Shown one piece after another: positions 1 through 8,957 of a DNA stretch of 64,000 bases (positions are counted from its first letter, which is position 1; every line of letters starts with the position of its first letter). The stretch spans positions 1 to 64,000 of the forward strand of contig JANWZE010000152.1 in NCBI GenBank assembly GCA_025054955.1, read 5' to 3'. The translations under genes and the position numbers were made by a program. Under the pieces are notes generated by a model. It was not told where the DNA came from and made no database searches. It saw only the letters and a program-made list of their open reading frames with translations. This DNA is from Blastocatellia bacterium (GTDB taxonomy: Bacteria; Acidobacteriota; Blastocatellia; HR10; J050).

Positions 1-232
1 TCCAGGGCGCGCGCGCCGGCCGCCCAGAGGAGCTCTTGGCTGATGACTGACCGCTTTTAACATAGGATTTTGTTTTTTTCATAGCGAAAACAAAATACTA
101 ACTTTGACCAACACAGTCAACCCCATGCTCATGGGCCGACAGAGCGCACATGAGGCTGAGCAACACAAGCTCGTCAACGGTGGCGTTGTCATCCTTGATC
201 GGGGCTGGTCGGTCGCTCGGTAGCCAAACCGA

Positions 233-2017
233 TCAGCGAGTGACCACCACCTGATTTGACTCGGCATGATTGCCGACGTTGTCCCACACGCGAATGATGA
301 AGTAATACGTGCCAGGCGGTAGCGAGCGGGGCAAGATCACCTGCTCAACGGTCCCTGCCGGTTGAGGAAACGGGGCATTTGGCAACTTCTGAGCCAGCTT
401 GATATTGTCGGGTGTCATTGGACTGGTCAGGTAACGAATCTCATAGAACATCGCTTGCCCTTGGTCGTCGTCGTCTCCCGTGGCTGTCCAGACAAGCAGT
501 GGCGCATCGTTCGAGCCAAGCACACGCGCATCGCGGATCGGCGCTGGGGCCACTTCGTCGGTTTCGAGCGCGCGCAGCGCATTGACGCGGCCGCCGGCCA
601 CCGTGCGTTCGCGAAAATCGGGCAAGCGATCAACGCTGCCGCGCAATCGGTATTTCACCTGTAACGGGGTGAGTGTAGGAAATTGCGAGTAGATCAGTGC
701 GGCAATGCCGCTGACAATCGCTGTAGCGGCCGACGTACCCTGCCACGTGATGTGTCCCGTCTCGCTGCCCAGCGGGATCGGCGCGCGAGCCGTGATACCG
801 AAGATGCCGCTGCCGGGCGCTGCCAGATCCACGCTGGAGCGGCCATAGTTGGCGAAGAATGGCCGACGATTGAATCGGTCGGTGGCCGTCACCGCGATGA
901 CGTTGTCCATGGTCGTTGAGTACTGCGCCGGGTAGATGGGCGTTAGGTCGTTATCGGCGCCTTGATTGCCGGCTGCTGCGACGACCAGCAATCCGGCTTG
1001 TTGAGCCGCGCGCAAGGCTAGCTCTCGCGTTTGATTAACCGAAGCGCCGCCGAAGCTCATGTTGATCACACGCACGCCGTGCGGCATCATCGCAATCGCA
1101 TAGTTGATGGCTTGCACTTGCTGTGAGATGTAGATGCCCGTTGCATCGCCAGCCTTCAGTGGCAGAATCCGGCTACCCCAACTGACCCCGGCGGCGTCCA
1201 GCGCATTGTTCGTATGCATGGCGGCCAACCCAGCTACCCAAGTTCCGTGCCCGGTTTCCGCCTCAGGGACGTTATCGCGCCGCGTGAAATCCCAACCGAT
1301 GACATCGTCCACGAGTTGGTTCAGGTCATCGTCAATGCCGTTATCGGGGATTTCGCCCGGATTGACGAAGAGCTTGCCACGCAGGTCTGGATGATCCAGG
1401 TCGAAGCCCGCGTCAATCACGGCAATGACCACATCCGGCTCGCCAGTGGTGATGTCCCACGCTTCAGTAGCGAAAATATCAGTCCGCTCACCTGTGCTCA
1501 GCGTCGTCGGATTGAGGTGCCACTGTATAGGAAAGAATTGATCGTTTGGGATCAAGCTCGGTTGATCGAGCGAGTCCGGCTCAGCGAATTCGATCAGGTC
1601 GGGATAACGTTGCACGAGCAGAGCGGCCAGCCGCTGCGGATTGATAGGTCGCGCAAAGCGCAGCAGCACGGTGCGGTCTAGTCCGTAGGCACGCCACAGC
1701 GTCATTGCTTGCGCCGGCGGTGTGAGGCGTAGTCCTTGATTGAGCGGCTGAGCGTTCTCAGACGGCTGACTCAGCGCCGGCGTGAGACGTTCGATTTCAC
1801 TTAATCCCCATTGAGCTGCGAGTTCGTCCAGTGCCCGGTTGAGCGTTGTCGGCAGCCGTTTCGTCAAAGGCACCGTAGGAATCCAGACGCCTGGTTTGAA
1901 ACGCACAATCAGGTGATGATCCACATCACCAATGAACGGTCCGGGCTTTGCCGTTGTCAGCCCAGCATGGGGCATGCTCAGGAGCATCGTGACAAGCAGT
2001 ATTGTCGTTATCCTCAT
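233..2017 (-). CDS. Secreted S8 (subtilisin-like) serine peptidase
   Basis: Predicted exported subtilase of 594 aa. I start it at 2017 rather than further upstream because that ATG opens a typical signal peptide (MRITTILLVTMLLSM...) and a GAGGAAA stretch lies upstream. After the signal comes a pro-region of about 160 residues. The catalytic domain shows the full triad: Asp202 in VIDAGFDLDHPDL, His257 in GHGTWVAGLAA and Ser429 in GTSAATAIVSG. The oxyanion Asn351 lies in AAAGNQG. The last ~90 residues look like a small beta-sandwich C-terminal domain. It probably degrades proteins outside the cytoplasmic membrane. It is downstream of, and on the same strand as, panC, but a ~170-bp gap argues for separate expression. 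The family is certain; the substrate is unknown. Confidence 0.93.
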   Translation of the reverse strand: MRITTILLVTMLLSMPHAGLTTAKPGPFIGDVDHHLIVRFKPGVWIPTVPLTKRLPTTLNRALDELAAQWGLSEIERLTPALSQPSENAQPLNQGLRLTPPAQAMTLWRAYGLDRTVLLRFARPINPQRLAALLVQRYPDLIEFAEPDSLDQPSLIPNDQFFPIQWHLNPTTLSTGERTDIFATEAWDITTGEPDVVIAVIDAGFDLDHPDLRGKLFVNPGEIPDNGIDDDLNQLVDDVIGWDFTRRDNVPEAETGHGTWVAGLAAMHTNNALDAAGVSWGSRILPLKAGDATGIYISQQVQAINYAIAMMPHGVRVINMSFGGASVNQTRELALRAAQQAGLLVVAAAGNQGADNDLTPIYPAQYSTTMDNVIAVTATDRFNRRPFFANYGRSSVDLAAPGSGIFGITARAPIPLGSETGHITWQGTSAATAIVSGIAALIYSQFPTLTPLQVKYRLRGSVDRLPDFRERTVAGGRVNALRALETDEVAPAPIRDARVLGSNDAPLLVWTATGDDDDQGQAMFYEIRYLTSPMTPDNIKLAQKLPNAPFPQPAGTVEQVILPRSLPPGTYYFIIRVWDNVGNHAESNQVVVTR

Positions 2018-2187
2018 GCGTGACACTTTACCATTTCCTCTGAACGCCGGGCCGTCGCTCATTTTAGGCGAGGCCGGCTCAGTTGACAACCATAGAATGA
2101 GTACTCGGCGCTCGTATGCAAAGCCCGAAGGCTCCCGCGCGCATTCAACATGCATCCAACCACGAGGACTAACAGGAAGAGCCTTGG

Positions 2188-3042
2188 TTAGGCCGCTGAT
2201 ACGTTCACCACGAGGTTGTCAATCAATCGCGCAGGTCCCACGAATACAGCCAGCGCAATCAAACACTCGCCTTCGAGCACAGTCAGCGGATCAAGCGTTT
2301 GGGCGTTGACGATTTCGATGTAGTCAATCCGAGCCAGCGGCTCGCGCTGGATCAATTGCCGCATCGCTGCTGTGATCTCCGCCGCTTGTCTCTGCCCGGA
2401 ATCAATCATCTGCCGGGCATGTTGCAGCGACCTATAGAGAATTGTCGCCGCCTGCCGCTCGTCAGGCTGCAAATACCGATTGCGTGAGCTCATGGCCAAT
2501 CCGTCCGGTTCGCGCACAATTGGACAAGCCACGATCTCCACATCCAGATTCAAGTCGGCCACCATTTTCCTGATGATGACCAATTGCTGAGCATCTTTTT
2601 GACCGAAACAGGCCACATGGGGACGAACGATCTCGAATAACTTCAGCACGACGGTGGTGACGCCACGAAAGTGGCCGGGGCGCGACCGACCGCATAAACG
2701 ATCGGCCAGTCCCTCCACCGTCACATAGGTCGCATAGCCAGCGGGGTACATCGCCTCAACCGATGGCGCGAAGAGATACTGCACGCCTTCGCGTTCGAGC
2801 AACGCGATGTCAGTTTGCAAATCACGTGGATAGCGATTGAAGTCTTCATGGGGGCCAAACTGGGTGGGATTGACAAAGACCGATACGATGACCACGTCGG
2901 CGCGTTGCTGCGCAGCGCGAACCAAGCTCAGGTGGCCTTCGTGTAGCGCGCCCATCGTCGGCACGAATCCAATCCGTTGCCCCTGCCGAGCAGTGGCGCG
3001 GGCAACGGCTTTCATTGGCGCTACCTCAGTGATGATCTCCAT
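2188..3042 (-). CDS. panC: Pantothenate synthetase PanC
   Basis: ATP-dependent condensation of pantoate with beta-alanine, the last step of pantothenate synthesis; cytoplasmic. The protein has the usual family length (~284 aa). Visible motifs are the nucleotide-binding PTMGALHEGHL (residues 28-38), FVNPTQFGP, the pantoate-site RSRPGHFRGV, FGQKDAQQL and the KMSKS-like GLAMSSRN. A GTG six bases upstream (3048) is possible, but an AGGA sits about seven bases before the ATG at 3042, so I prefer 3042. It starts about 10 bp after the panB stop, so panB-panC form a two-gene operon covering two steps of the same pathway. Confidence 0.96.
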   Translation of the reverse strand: MEIITEVAPMKAVARATARQGQRIGFVPTMGALHEGHLSLVRAAQQRADVVIVSVFVNPTQFGPHEDFNRYPRDLQTDIALLEREGVQYLFAPSVEAMYPAGYATYVTVEGLADRLCGRSRPGHFRGVTTVVLKLFEIVRPHVACFGQKDAQQLVIIRKMVADLNLDVEIVACPIVREPDGLAMSSRNRYLQPDERQAATILYRSLQHARQMIDSGQRQAAEITAAMRQLIQREPLARIDYIEIVNAQTLDPLTVLEGECLIALAVFVGPARLIDNLVVNVSAA

Positions 3043-3051
3043 AACCACGTC

Positions 3052-3861
3052 CTATTCATCGTAGCTGTGCTCATCGGCGGGAAACAAGCCTGTCTTCACC
3101 TCATCCACATACTGACGACAAGCCTGCACAATCAAAGGGCCAATCTCGGCATAGACCTTGACGAATCGCGGTCGAAACTTATCAAATACGCCGAGCATAT
3201 CATGAATAACCAACACCTGCCCGTCACAGTATGGGCCAGCGCCAATACCGATGGTCGGAATGGACACAGACTCGGTGACTCGCCGCGCCAGCGACTTGGG
3301 AATCTTCTCCAACACGATGGCAAAGCAGCCGGCGTCCTCCAGCGCGCGAGCGCTATCCAATATCTTTTGCGCATCATCGGGCGTGCGCCCTTGCAACTTA
3401 TACCCACCGAACTTATGTACAGATTGTGGCGTCAACCCGATATGCCCCATCACCGGAATGCCCGCGCCAACGATTTTCTTGATCGTCGGCACCATGCGAC
3501 GGCCGCCTTCCAGTTTGACGGCATGGGCGCGCGCTTCTTTCATGAAGCGTCCGGCATTGATCAAGGCTTGTTCGGGATTGACCTGATACGACATGAACGG
3601 CATGTCACCAACCACCATCGCCCGCTTGGCCGCGCGGGCGACAATTTCGGTGTGGTACAACATCTGTTCCAACGTCACGGGAATCGTCGTTGAATGCCCG
3701 GCAAATACCATCGCCAGCGTGTCACCGACTAACAAAATATCTACACCCGCCTGATCCAAAATCTCCGCCGTCAGGTAATCGTAGGCCGTCAGCATGGCGA
3801 TTTTTTCTCCATTGGCCTTCATCTGACGCAGCACACTCACTGTGACCTGGTTGAACGGCAT
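3052..3861 (-). CDS. panB: 3-methyl-2-oxobutanoate hydroxymethyltransferase PanB
   Basis: Transfers a hydroxymethyl group from methylene-tetrahydrofolate to alpha-ketoisovalerate, giving ketopantoate for pantothenate synthesis. The TIM-barrel motifs are present: LTAYDYLTA near the N-terminus, VGDTLAMV (metal-binding Asp), VVGDMPFMSYQ, VKLEGG, PVMGHIGLTPQ and IGIGAGPYCDGQVLV. A start eight codons further upstream is open, but GGAGGAG lies five to six bases before the ATG at 3861, giving 269 aa, close to the family norm. It precedes panC on the same strand. The ketopantoate reductase gene (panE) is not in the window. Confidence 0.96.
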   Translation of the reverse strand: MPFNQVTVSVLRQMKANGEKIAMLTAYDYLTAEILDQAGVDILLVGDTLAMVFAGHSTTIPVTLEQMLYHTEIVARAAKRAMVVGDMPFMSYQVNPEQALINAGRFMKEARAHAVKLEGGRRMVPTIKKIVGAGIPVMGHIGLTPQSVHKFGGYKLQGRTPDDAQKILDSARALEDAGCFAIVLEKIPKSLARRVTESVSIPTIGIGAGPYCDGQVLVIHDMLGVFDKFRPRFVKVYAEIGPLIVQACRQYVDEVKTGLFPADEHSYDE

Positions 3862-3948
3862 GAGCTCCTCCGGAAATACATCCACAGATTCACTGATGAC
3901 CAGATTTTCAATCAGTCAATCAGTGCTTGTTTTCATCGTTTCTCCCGC

Positions 3949-3963
3949 GTCGCCACCGGCGAC
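3949..3963. other. Small hairpin in the panB upstream gap
   Basis: A perfect 6-bp stem with a 3-base loop (GTCGCC ACC GGCGAC) lies in the ~257-bp gap between the acyl-CoA ligase stop (4119) and the panB start (3861). No T-run follows on either strand, so a classical terminator is not supported. The rest of the gap shows no gene or clear promoter. Confidence 0.3.
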
Positions 3964-4118
3964 GTGAGCACCTCCTCCTCTTCCGCACGCGAATCACATG
4001 ATGAGCCAGCAGCGCGTTGTAAGCAAGGTGGCGCCGGCTGTGTCTTGCACGACGCTCTCCCATTGGCCATCACCCACGATGCTTGAGTTCGATCACATTG
4101 GACACTCTCTCCTTGCCC

Positions 4119-5918
4119 TCATCCGCGATACATGGCTTCAATCACGTCGGCATATCTTTCCATAGCCACCTTCCGTTTAATCTTCATGGTTGGCGTCAGC
4201 AAGCCGTCTTCAATCGTGAACTCGTTCTGCAAAATAGCAAACTTCTTGATCTGCTCGAATGAGGCAAGCTGTGCATTGCGCTGGGCGACGACGCGCTCCA
4301 GCAAGGCACGCACCTGAGGATGACGGACCAGTTCGCTGTAAGGTGTATCATCAAGCCCCTGGCTGGCCGCCCACTGCTGGATGGCCGGCGGATTGAGCGT
4401 GATCAACGCCGTCAGATATGGGCGTCGGTCGCCGATGATGATGATCTCGCTGATATATTCAGAAGCTTTGAAAAAATTCTCCAGCTTGGCCGGCGCGATA
4501 TTTTTCCCGCCTGCTGTGATGATCAAGTTTTTCTTACGATCCGTGATTACCAGATAGCCCTGTTCATCAATCATGCCGACATCGCCTGAGTAGTACCAGC
4601 CGTCGCGCAGTGCGCGCGCGGTTTCGTCTGGGTCTTTGAAATAACCTTTGAACACGCCGCCGCCTTTGATCAAGATTTCCCCGTCGTTGGCGATTTTGAT
4701 CTGCACGCCGGGCAGCGGCACTCCGACCGTGCCGATACGCGGAGACTGAGGGCGATTCATGGTGGCCGGACCGCATGTCTCTGTGGCGCCGTAGCCTTCC
4801 AGGAGCGGCAATCCGATGTCACCAAAAAATTCGGCGACATCACGCGCCAGCGGCGCAGCGCCAGAGATGCCGTATCGCGCTCGACCGCCCAGTCGAGCCT
4901 TGATCTTGCTAAGCACCAGCCGCTCAGCCAGCGCGTGCTGTAGCGCCAACCACGGAGAGACGCGACGGCCTGACTCCTGAGCCAATCGTCGCGCCCGCCC
5001 AACGCCAAGCGCCCAGTGGAAAATTTTCTTGGCCACTGGCGAGCTTTGCTCAACGGCGCTCATGACGCGTGCATGAATCTTTTCATAGAATCGCGGAACG
5101 CCGACCAACGTGGAAGGCGCGACCTCTACCAGATTCTCGCCGACCGTTTCCAGGCTTTCGGCAAAGCAGGTCGTACTCCCCATGTAAAGCTGAGCAAACA
5201 ATCCCATCCGTTCCAACGCATGAGCCAGCGGCAAATAACACAGATAAACATTCTGGTCTGAGAGATACTCACGAAACGCTTCCTCAACGGCCCGCAACAC
5301 AAACATGATGTTCCCATGCGTGAGCATCACGCCCTTGGGCTGGCCGGTCGTGCCTGACGTGTAAATAATCGTTGCCAGATCATCGGGCGTGATGGCCGCT
5401 TGCCATTGAGCGCGTTGCTGCACGGTGGCCGAATCGGCCTCCTCACCCAGCCGGCACACGTCATCAAAGCTGAGCCATCGCGCATCGGATTGGGCGGCGA
5501 CTGAGTCAAACACAATGACCTTCTCCAACCCGAACAAACGATCTTCAACCGATTTGATTTTGTCCAACTGATCGCGCTGATCCACAATCAGCAATCGCGC
5601 TTCCGAATGATTCACGATGTAGGCCACATCATCGGCGACGCTGGTAGCATAAATCGGCACCGTCACAGCGCCGGCTGACAAAATCGCTAAATCGGCAAAC
5701 ATGAACTCAGGCCGATTGCGTGAGAGCAAGCAGACGTTTTCGCCCCGCTTGAGGCCCAAGCGAATCAGGCCAAGACTCAACTGGCGCACGCGCTCGCCAC
5801 ATTCGTGCCAGCTTATGTCGGTGTAACGACCGGCTCGTTTGACGCGCAGGGCCGCGCGCGACCCATAGCGCTTGACCTGATGGTTGAACACCTCAACAAT
5901 TGTGCTCGCCGCCTGCAT
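4119..5918 (-). CDS. Long-chain fatty-acid-CoA ligase (AMP-forming)
   Basis: ANL-superfamily adenylate-forming enzyme of 599 aa, FadD15/long-chain acyl-CoA synthetase type. It activates fatty acids with ATP and CoA; probably cytoplasmic or membrane-peripheral. The P-loop TIIYTSGTTGQPKGVMLTH is near residue 190, followed by the A5 motif EGYGATETCG. Next comes the A7/A8 hinge region, YYSGDVGMIDEQGYLVITDRKKNLI. The C-terminal part has the AGGKNIAPAKLEN motif and a Lys in TPTMKIKRK close to the end. A weak GGTGAT lies just upstream of the ATG. It stands alone, with gaps on both sides. The chain length of the substrate cannot be read from sequence. Confidence 0.92.
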   Translation of the reverse strand: MQAASTIVEVFNHQVKRYGSRAALRVKRAGRYTDISWHECGERVRQLSLGLIRLGLKRGENVCLLSRNRPEFMFADLAILSAGAVTVPIYATSVADDVAYIVNHSEARLLIVDQRDQLDKIKSVEDRLFGLEKVIVFDSVAAQSDARWLSFDDVCRLGEEADSATVQQRAQWQAAITPDDLATIIYTSGTTGQPKGVMLTHGNIMFVLRAVEEAFREYLSDQNVYLCYLPLAHALERMGLFAQLYMGSTTCFAESLETVGENLVEVAPSTLVGVPRFYEKIHARVMSAVEQSSPVAKKIFHWALGVGRARRLAQESGRRVSPWLALQHALAERLVLSKIKARLGGRARYGISGAAPLARDVAEFFGDIGLPLLEGYGATETCGPATMNRPQSPRIGTVGVPLPGVQIKIANDGEILIKGGGVFKGYFKDPDETARALRDGWYYSGDVGMIDEQGYLVITDRKKNLIITAGGKNIAPAKLENFFKASEYISEIIIIGDRRPYLTALITLNPPAIQQWAASQGLDDTPYSELVRHPQVRALLERVVAQRNAQLASFEQIKKFAILQNEFTIEDGLLTPTMKIKRKVAMERYADVIEAMYRG

Positions 5919-6038
5919 ATCACCATTGGCGGTGCATTATGACACGGGTGGGGTTTCACTGGCAATTTGTTGGGACAACAACCATCGCTTTGAGTGACTT
6001 GACGGTGACACGACCGAAGTGACAGACTCCGGCGCTCG

Positions 6039-6737
6039 ATGGCCGCGACCAAACGCAAACACGATGGCTTCTCGTTCCTGCTGGGAGCGACCGCTTTGAC
6101 CATTGTCCTCTGGTACGTGCCCTATGCAGACCGGCTCGTTTATCCGCTTCGCATCTTCGTCACATTCATGCATGAGACCGCGCATGCGCTGGCCGCGCTG
6201 GCTACAGGCGGCGCTGTTGAACGCATTGAGATTGCTTCCAATGGCAGTGGCCTGACTTACACGCGAGGTGGCTGGAGCCTGTTGATTGCCAGCGCCGGTT
6301 ACGTGGGCACCATGCTCTATGGTGGACTGCTCCTCATGCTGAGCAAACAGGCGAAGCACGCCAGGCTGGCATTGGTTGGAACGAGTCTGCTCGTGGGATT
6401 GGTTACGCTCTTTTGGGTCAAGCCGATTTTGAGTTTCGGGTTCTCGGCAGGTGTGGCCTTGACTATCGGGCTGGCAGCGACCCTCTATCTGGCGACCGCA
6501 CGAGTAACCCATTTCTTGGTCAGCTTCCTCGGTGTTCAAAGCTGTCTGAACTCGCTCTTCGACTTGAAGACGCTCTTTCTACTCTCGGCTCATACCAATG
6601 TGCCAACTGATGCGATGACCTTGGAACAAATGACCATGATCCCGGCGATCCTCTGGGCGTTGGCGTGGGTTGGCATTTCGCTGCTGATCTTGTTCCTAGC
6701 GCTGCGCAGCTACCGCTCAGCCTTGCCCAAGCTCTGA
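6039..6737 (+). CDS. M50B-like membrane zinc metallopeptidase
   Basis: Membrane protein of 232 aa resembling the Peptidase_M50B-like family (PF13398). The first hydrophobic segment (about residues 12-45) is followed by the metal-binding HETAH (HExxH) in FVTFMHETAHALAALATGG. Further hydrophobic segments include the conserved GWSLLIASAGYVGTMLYGG. A late CLNSLFDLKTLFLLS...TNVPTDA motif probably supplies the third metal ligand (Asp). It is divergent from the upstream ligase and followed by a repeat-rich gap. The substrate is unknown. The family match is firm on motif grounds; proteolytic activity is inferred. Confidence 0.8.
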   Translation: MAATKRKHDGFSFLLGATALTIVLWYVPYADRLVYPLRIFVTFMHETAHALAALATGGAVERIEIASNGSGLTYTRGGWSLLIASAGYVGTMLYGGLLLMLSKQAKHARLALVGTSLLVGLVTLFWVKPILSFGFSAGVALTIGLAATLYLATARVTHFLVSFLGVQSCLNSLFDLKTLFLLSAHTNVPTDAMTLEQMTMIPAILWALAWVGISLLILFLALRSYRSALPKL

Positions 6738-7151
6738 ATAGGTGGACAAAAGGTCTGGGGGATTTTGGCAGACAGACGTTTTGGTTTGCTCTGCTGTCCC
6801 AGACGTTGCACGTCTGGCTACCTTCTTTCCGGCCGCTGACGCGGCCTCCGGATGCTGACCCACCACAGAAGGCGCCACTAAATCGCACCCTCTGGAACTC
6901 GCAACTCGCTTGCGCGGCCTCCGGATGCTGACCCACCACAGAAGGCGCCTGTAAGGCGCATCCCCCGGAAGTTGCAGGCCACTGACGCGCCCTCCGAAGG
7001 CTGACGCACCCCACTGAGGATGTCATAAAATGCGCACAGAAAATCGTAGACTGCCCGCGTGGGACGTTCTGAGCGTGCTCTCCATGTTGCTTTTCAAACA
7101 TGGCTTTTCTCCAGTCTATTGGTATAAGCTGTATAGCCTGTGAGCGGTCGT
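6738..7151. repeat. Gap with degenerate 73-bp tandem repeat
   Basis: This ~410-bp gene-free stretch holds a tandem repeat. A 37-nt block beginning CGCGGCCTCCGGATGCTGAC is identical at 6840-6876 and 6913-6949, and a degraded third copy begins at 6986, each 73 bp apart. The intervening ~36 nt are also weakly alike, so the unit is probably a diverged 73-bp duplication and not a repeat/spacer array. No open frame with coding character was seen. The stretch after 7020 is the leader of the next gene. Confidence 0.75.
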
Positions 7152-8180
7152 ATGAATCTTGAGAAATACTCACGACAAATTCTCTTTGAACCCATTGGCG
7201 CGGAAGGGCAACAGAAATTGCTCAACAGTCGCGTCGCTGTCATCGGTTGCGGCGCGCTGGGCGCCGTTCAGGTGGAATCGCTGGCGCGCGCTGGCGTCGG
7301 CTTTCTGCGGCTGGCTGACCGCGATTTCGTTGAAGAAAGCAATTTGCAACGGCAGATCATGTTTGATGAATCGGACGCAGCCGAGCGACTGCCGAAAGCC
7401 ATTGCTTGCCGGCGACGTGTGCAGCGCATCAACTCGATGATCAACGTTGAAGCTATTGTCGCCAACGTTCATCATGCCAATATCGAACAGATCATCAGCG
7501 ATGTAGACCTCGTGCTGGACGGGACAGACAATTTCGAGACGCGCTACCTGATCAATGACGCGTGCGTTAAGACGGAAACGCCGTGGGTCTATGGCGCGGC
7601 CGTCGGCTCCTACGGGCTAACAATGACCATCATCCCTCACCAGACTCCATGCCTGCGCTGCGTGATCGAGACGCTGCCGCCGCCAGGCTCATCACCCACC
7701 TGTGACACCGCTGGCGTCATCTTGCCGATCATCTTCACCATCGCTTCGATTCAGGTCACGGAAGCGATCAAAATTCTGACCGGCCAGCTCGATCAATTGC
7801 ATCATTCCATTATTCAAATTGACTTATGGCAACACGCTTACAATCGGATTCGGCTCGGCTCGTTACGAGACAAATCAGATTGCCCGGCGTGTAAGCGCGG
7901 CCAGTTTGAATTTCTCGACGCCAAGGCTGGCCACCTGGCTTCGGGACTGTGCGGCCGTCATGCTGTGTACATTTCGCCGAGTCAGCGCGTCACGATTGAC
8001 CTGCCCACATTGGCCGAACGCTTGAAGGCTGTCGGCTCGGTTAAACTCACAGCTCATTTACTCACCGTCAAGCTGGACGAGTACGAAATCAATCTCTTTG
8101 CTGATGGTCACTGCATCGTCAAAGGGACAACCGATGTGGAGACGGCGCGCCGTTTGTACACGCGCTATATCGGCAGTTGA
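7152..8180 (+). CDS. MoeB/ThiF/HesA-family adenylyltransferase
   Basis: E1-like enzyme that adenylates the C-terminal Gly-Gly of a sulfur-carrier protein (MoaD or ThiS type). The N-terminal half is the Rossmann-type ThiF domain: RYSRQ-like start (KYSRQILFEP), VIGCGALGAVQVESLARAG, the Arg of NLQRQ that contacts ATP, and VDLVLDGTDNFETRYLIND. Two Cys pairs (CLRC and CPAC) form the usual zinc site. The last ~80 residues are an extra small domain. I chose the ATG at 7152 because the conserved start follows at once; a GTG at 7140 is also open. No carrier protein gene is adjacent, so molybdopterin versus thiamin use is undecided. Confidence 0.88.
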   Translation: MNLEKYSRQILFEPIGAEGQQKLLNSRVAVIGCGALGAVQVESLARAGVGFLRLADRDFVEESNLQRQIMFDESDAAERLPKAIACRRRVQRINSMINVEAIVANVHHANIEQIISDVDLVLDGTDNFETRYLINDACVKTETPWVYGAAVGSYGLTMTIIPHQTPCLRCVIETLPPPGSSPTCDTAGVILPIIFTIASIQVTEAIKILTGQLDQLHHSIIQIDLWQHAYNRIRLGSLRDKSDCPACKRGQFEFLDAKAGHLASGLCGRHAVYISPSQRVTIDLPTLAERLKAVGSVKLTAHLLTVKLDEYEINLFADGHCIVKGTTDVETARRLYTRYIGS

Positions 8181-8279
8181 CCATCACTCAAGTTCACCAC
8201 GTTCGTAGGCCATAACAGGGACATTCTGTGGTTTTGATGCCAGGTTGACTATCACTCGAGTTCACCATGCTCGTAGGCC
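8176..8279. repeat. Direct-repeat pair at convergent gene ends
   Basis: A 36-nt sequence (GTTGACCATCACTCAAGTTC...) at 8176-8211 recurs with four mismatches at 8244-8279, 68 bp apart. The first copy covers the stop codon of the ThiF-family gene and the second covers the last codons and stop of the CPBP gene on the other strand. It is one of several unrelated repeat pairs of similar period in the window. Confidence 0.75.
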
Positions 8280-8948
8280 GGCCAATCCCAATCCGCTCAG
8301 CGCAACGTGCGCCAAAATCGGCGCGATCAACGATCGTCGCCACAAGTAGACAACACAGAGCCAACCGCCGACATACAAACTACTCGGCACGACAAACCAA
8401 TCCAATGCTACTGCCTCGCCCAATCCAAACGCAGTGTAGGCCAAGACTGCTATCACCACCGAGCTACTCAAACGATAGAGCCGATGCAGCTCGGTCAGCA
8501 CGTAACCGCGCCAGACGATTTCCTCACACACCGCGATGATGATCACATGAATCCACTGCACTGGCGCTGCGAGAGATGGCAACGCGGCAGTTGGCACGTT
8601 GATGTTGAACCATCGGAGCAACCAGACGGGCATCAGAGCGATCAACCATAATCCACATCCCACCAACAGACCGATCAATGCTTCGCGCCCAAACCAATCG
8701 GTTGTCAAGCCAATCTCGGCCAGATGCCGCTTCTGCTGTCGCAGCCGCCAAATTACCCACACAAGCAAACCAACATCGGCTGTGAGCCTCACCCACGGGC
8801 GAACGGGAGCGCCCAGCAGATGATGATTGATCAACCACAATGCCATCCACCACACCGGCGCGCAGGCCACGAACCACCAGATACACCACCGAGGCATGCG
8901 CACCCGACTGTGCGAGAGGGATGATGAGACGGCCGGCTGCTCACTCAT
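8262..8948 (-). CDS. CPBP-family intramembrane metalloprotease
   Basis: Integral membrane protein of 228 aa with about six hydrophobic segments, of the CPBP (CAAX/Abi, PF02517) family. The key first motif is EEIVWRGY (EExxxR form), which supplies the paired glutamates and an arginine. The third motif is probably the His in LIAPILAHVALS. The second motif is less clear (FGLGEAVALDW), so activity is less certain than family. The ATG at 8948 is preferred because AGGG lies seven bases upstream; a GTG at 8954 overlaps that site. It starts 9 bp after the stop of the glycosyltransferase on the same strand, so the two are probably cotranscribed. Confidence 0.8.
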   Translation of the reverse strand: MSEQPAVSSSLSHSRVRMPRWCIWWFVACAPVWWMALWLINHHLLGAPVRPWVRLTADVGLLVWVIWRLRQQKRHLAEIGLTTDWFGREALIGLLVGCGLWLIALMPVWLLRWFNINVPTAALPSLAAPVQWIHVIIIAVCEEIVWRGYVLTELHRLYRLSSSVVIAVLAYTAFGLGEAVALDWFVVPSSLYVGGWLCVVYLWRRSLIAPILAHVALSGLGLAGLRAW

Positions 8949-8957
8949 AGCCACGCC

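Noticed and set aside
1214-1681. 155-codon plus-strand frame opposite the subtilase
   Set aside because: It is antisense to conserved catalytic motifs of the S8 peptidase and shows no features of its own.
6840-7020. Repeat-spacer pattern like a short CRISPR array (37-nt repeats, 36-nt spacers); also 61507-61613 and 8176-8279
   Set aside because: Two or three units only, repeats degrade quickly, the spacers at 6840 are themselves weakly alike, each locus has a different repeat, and there are no cas genes.
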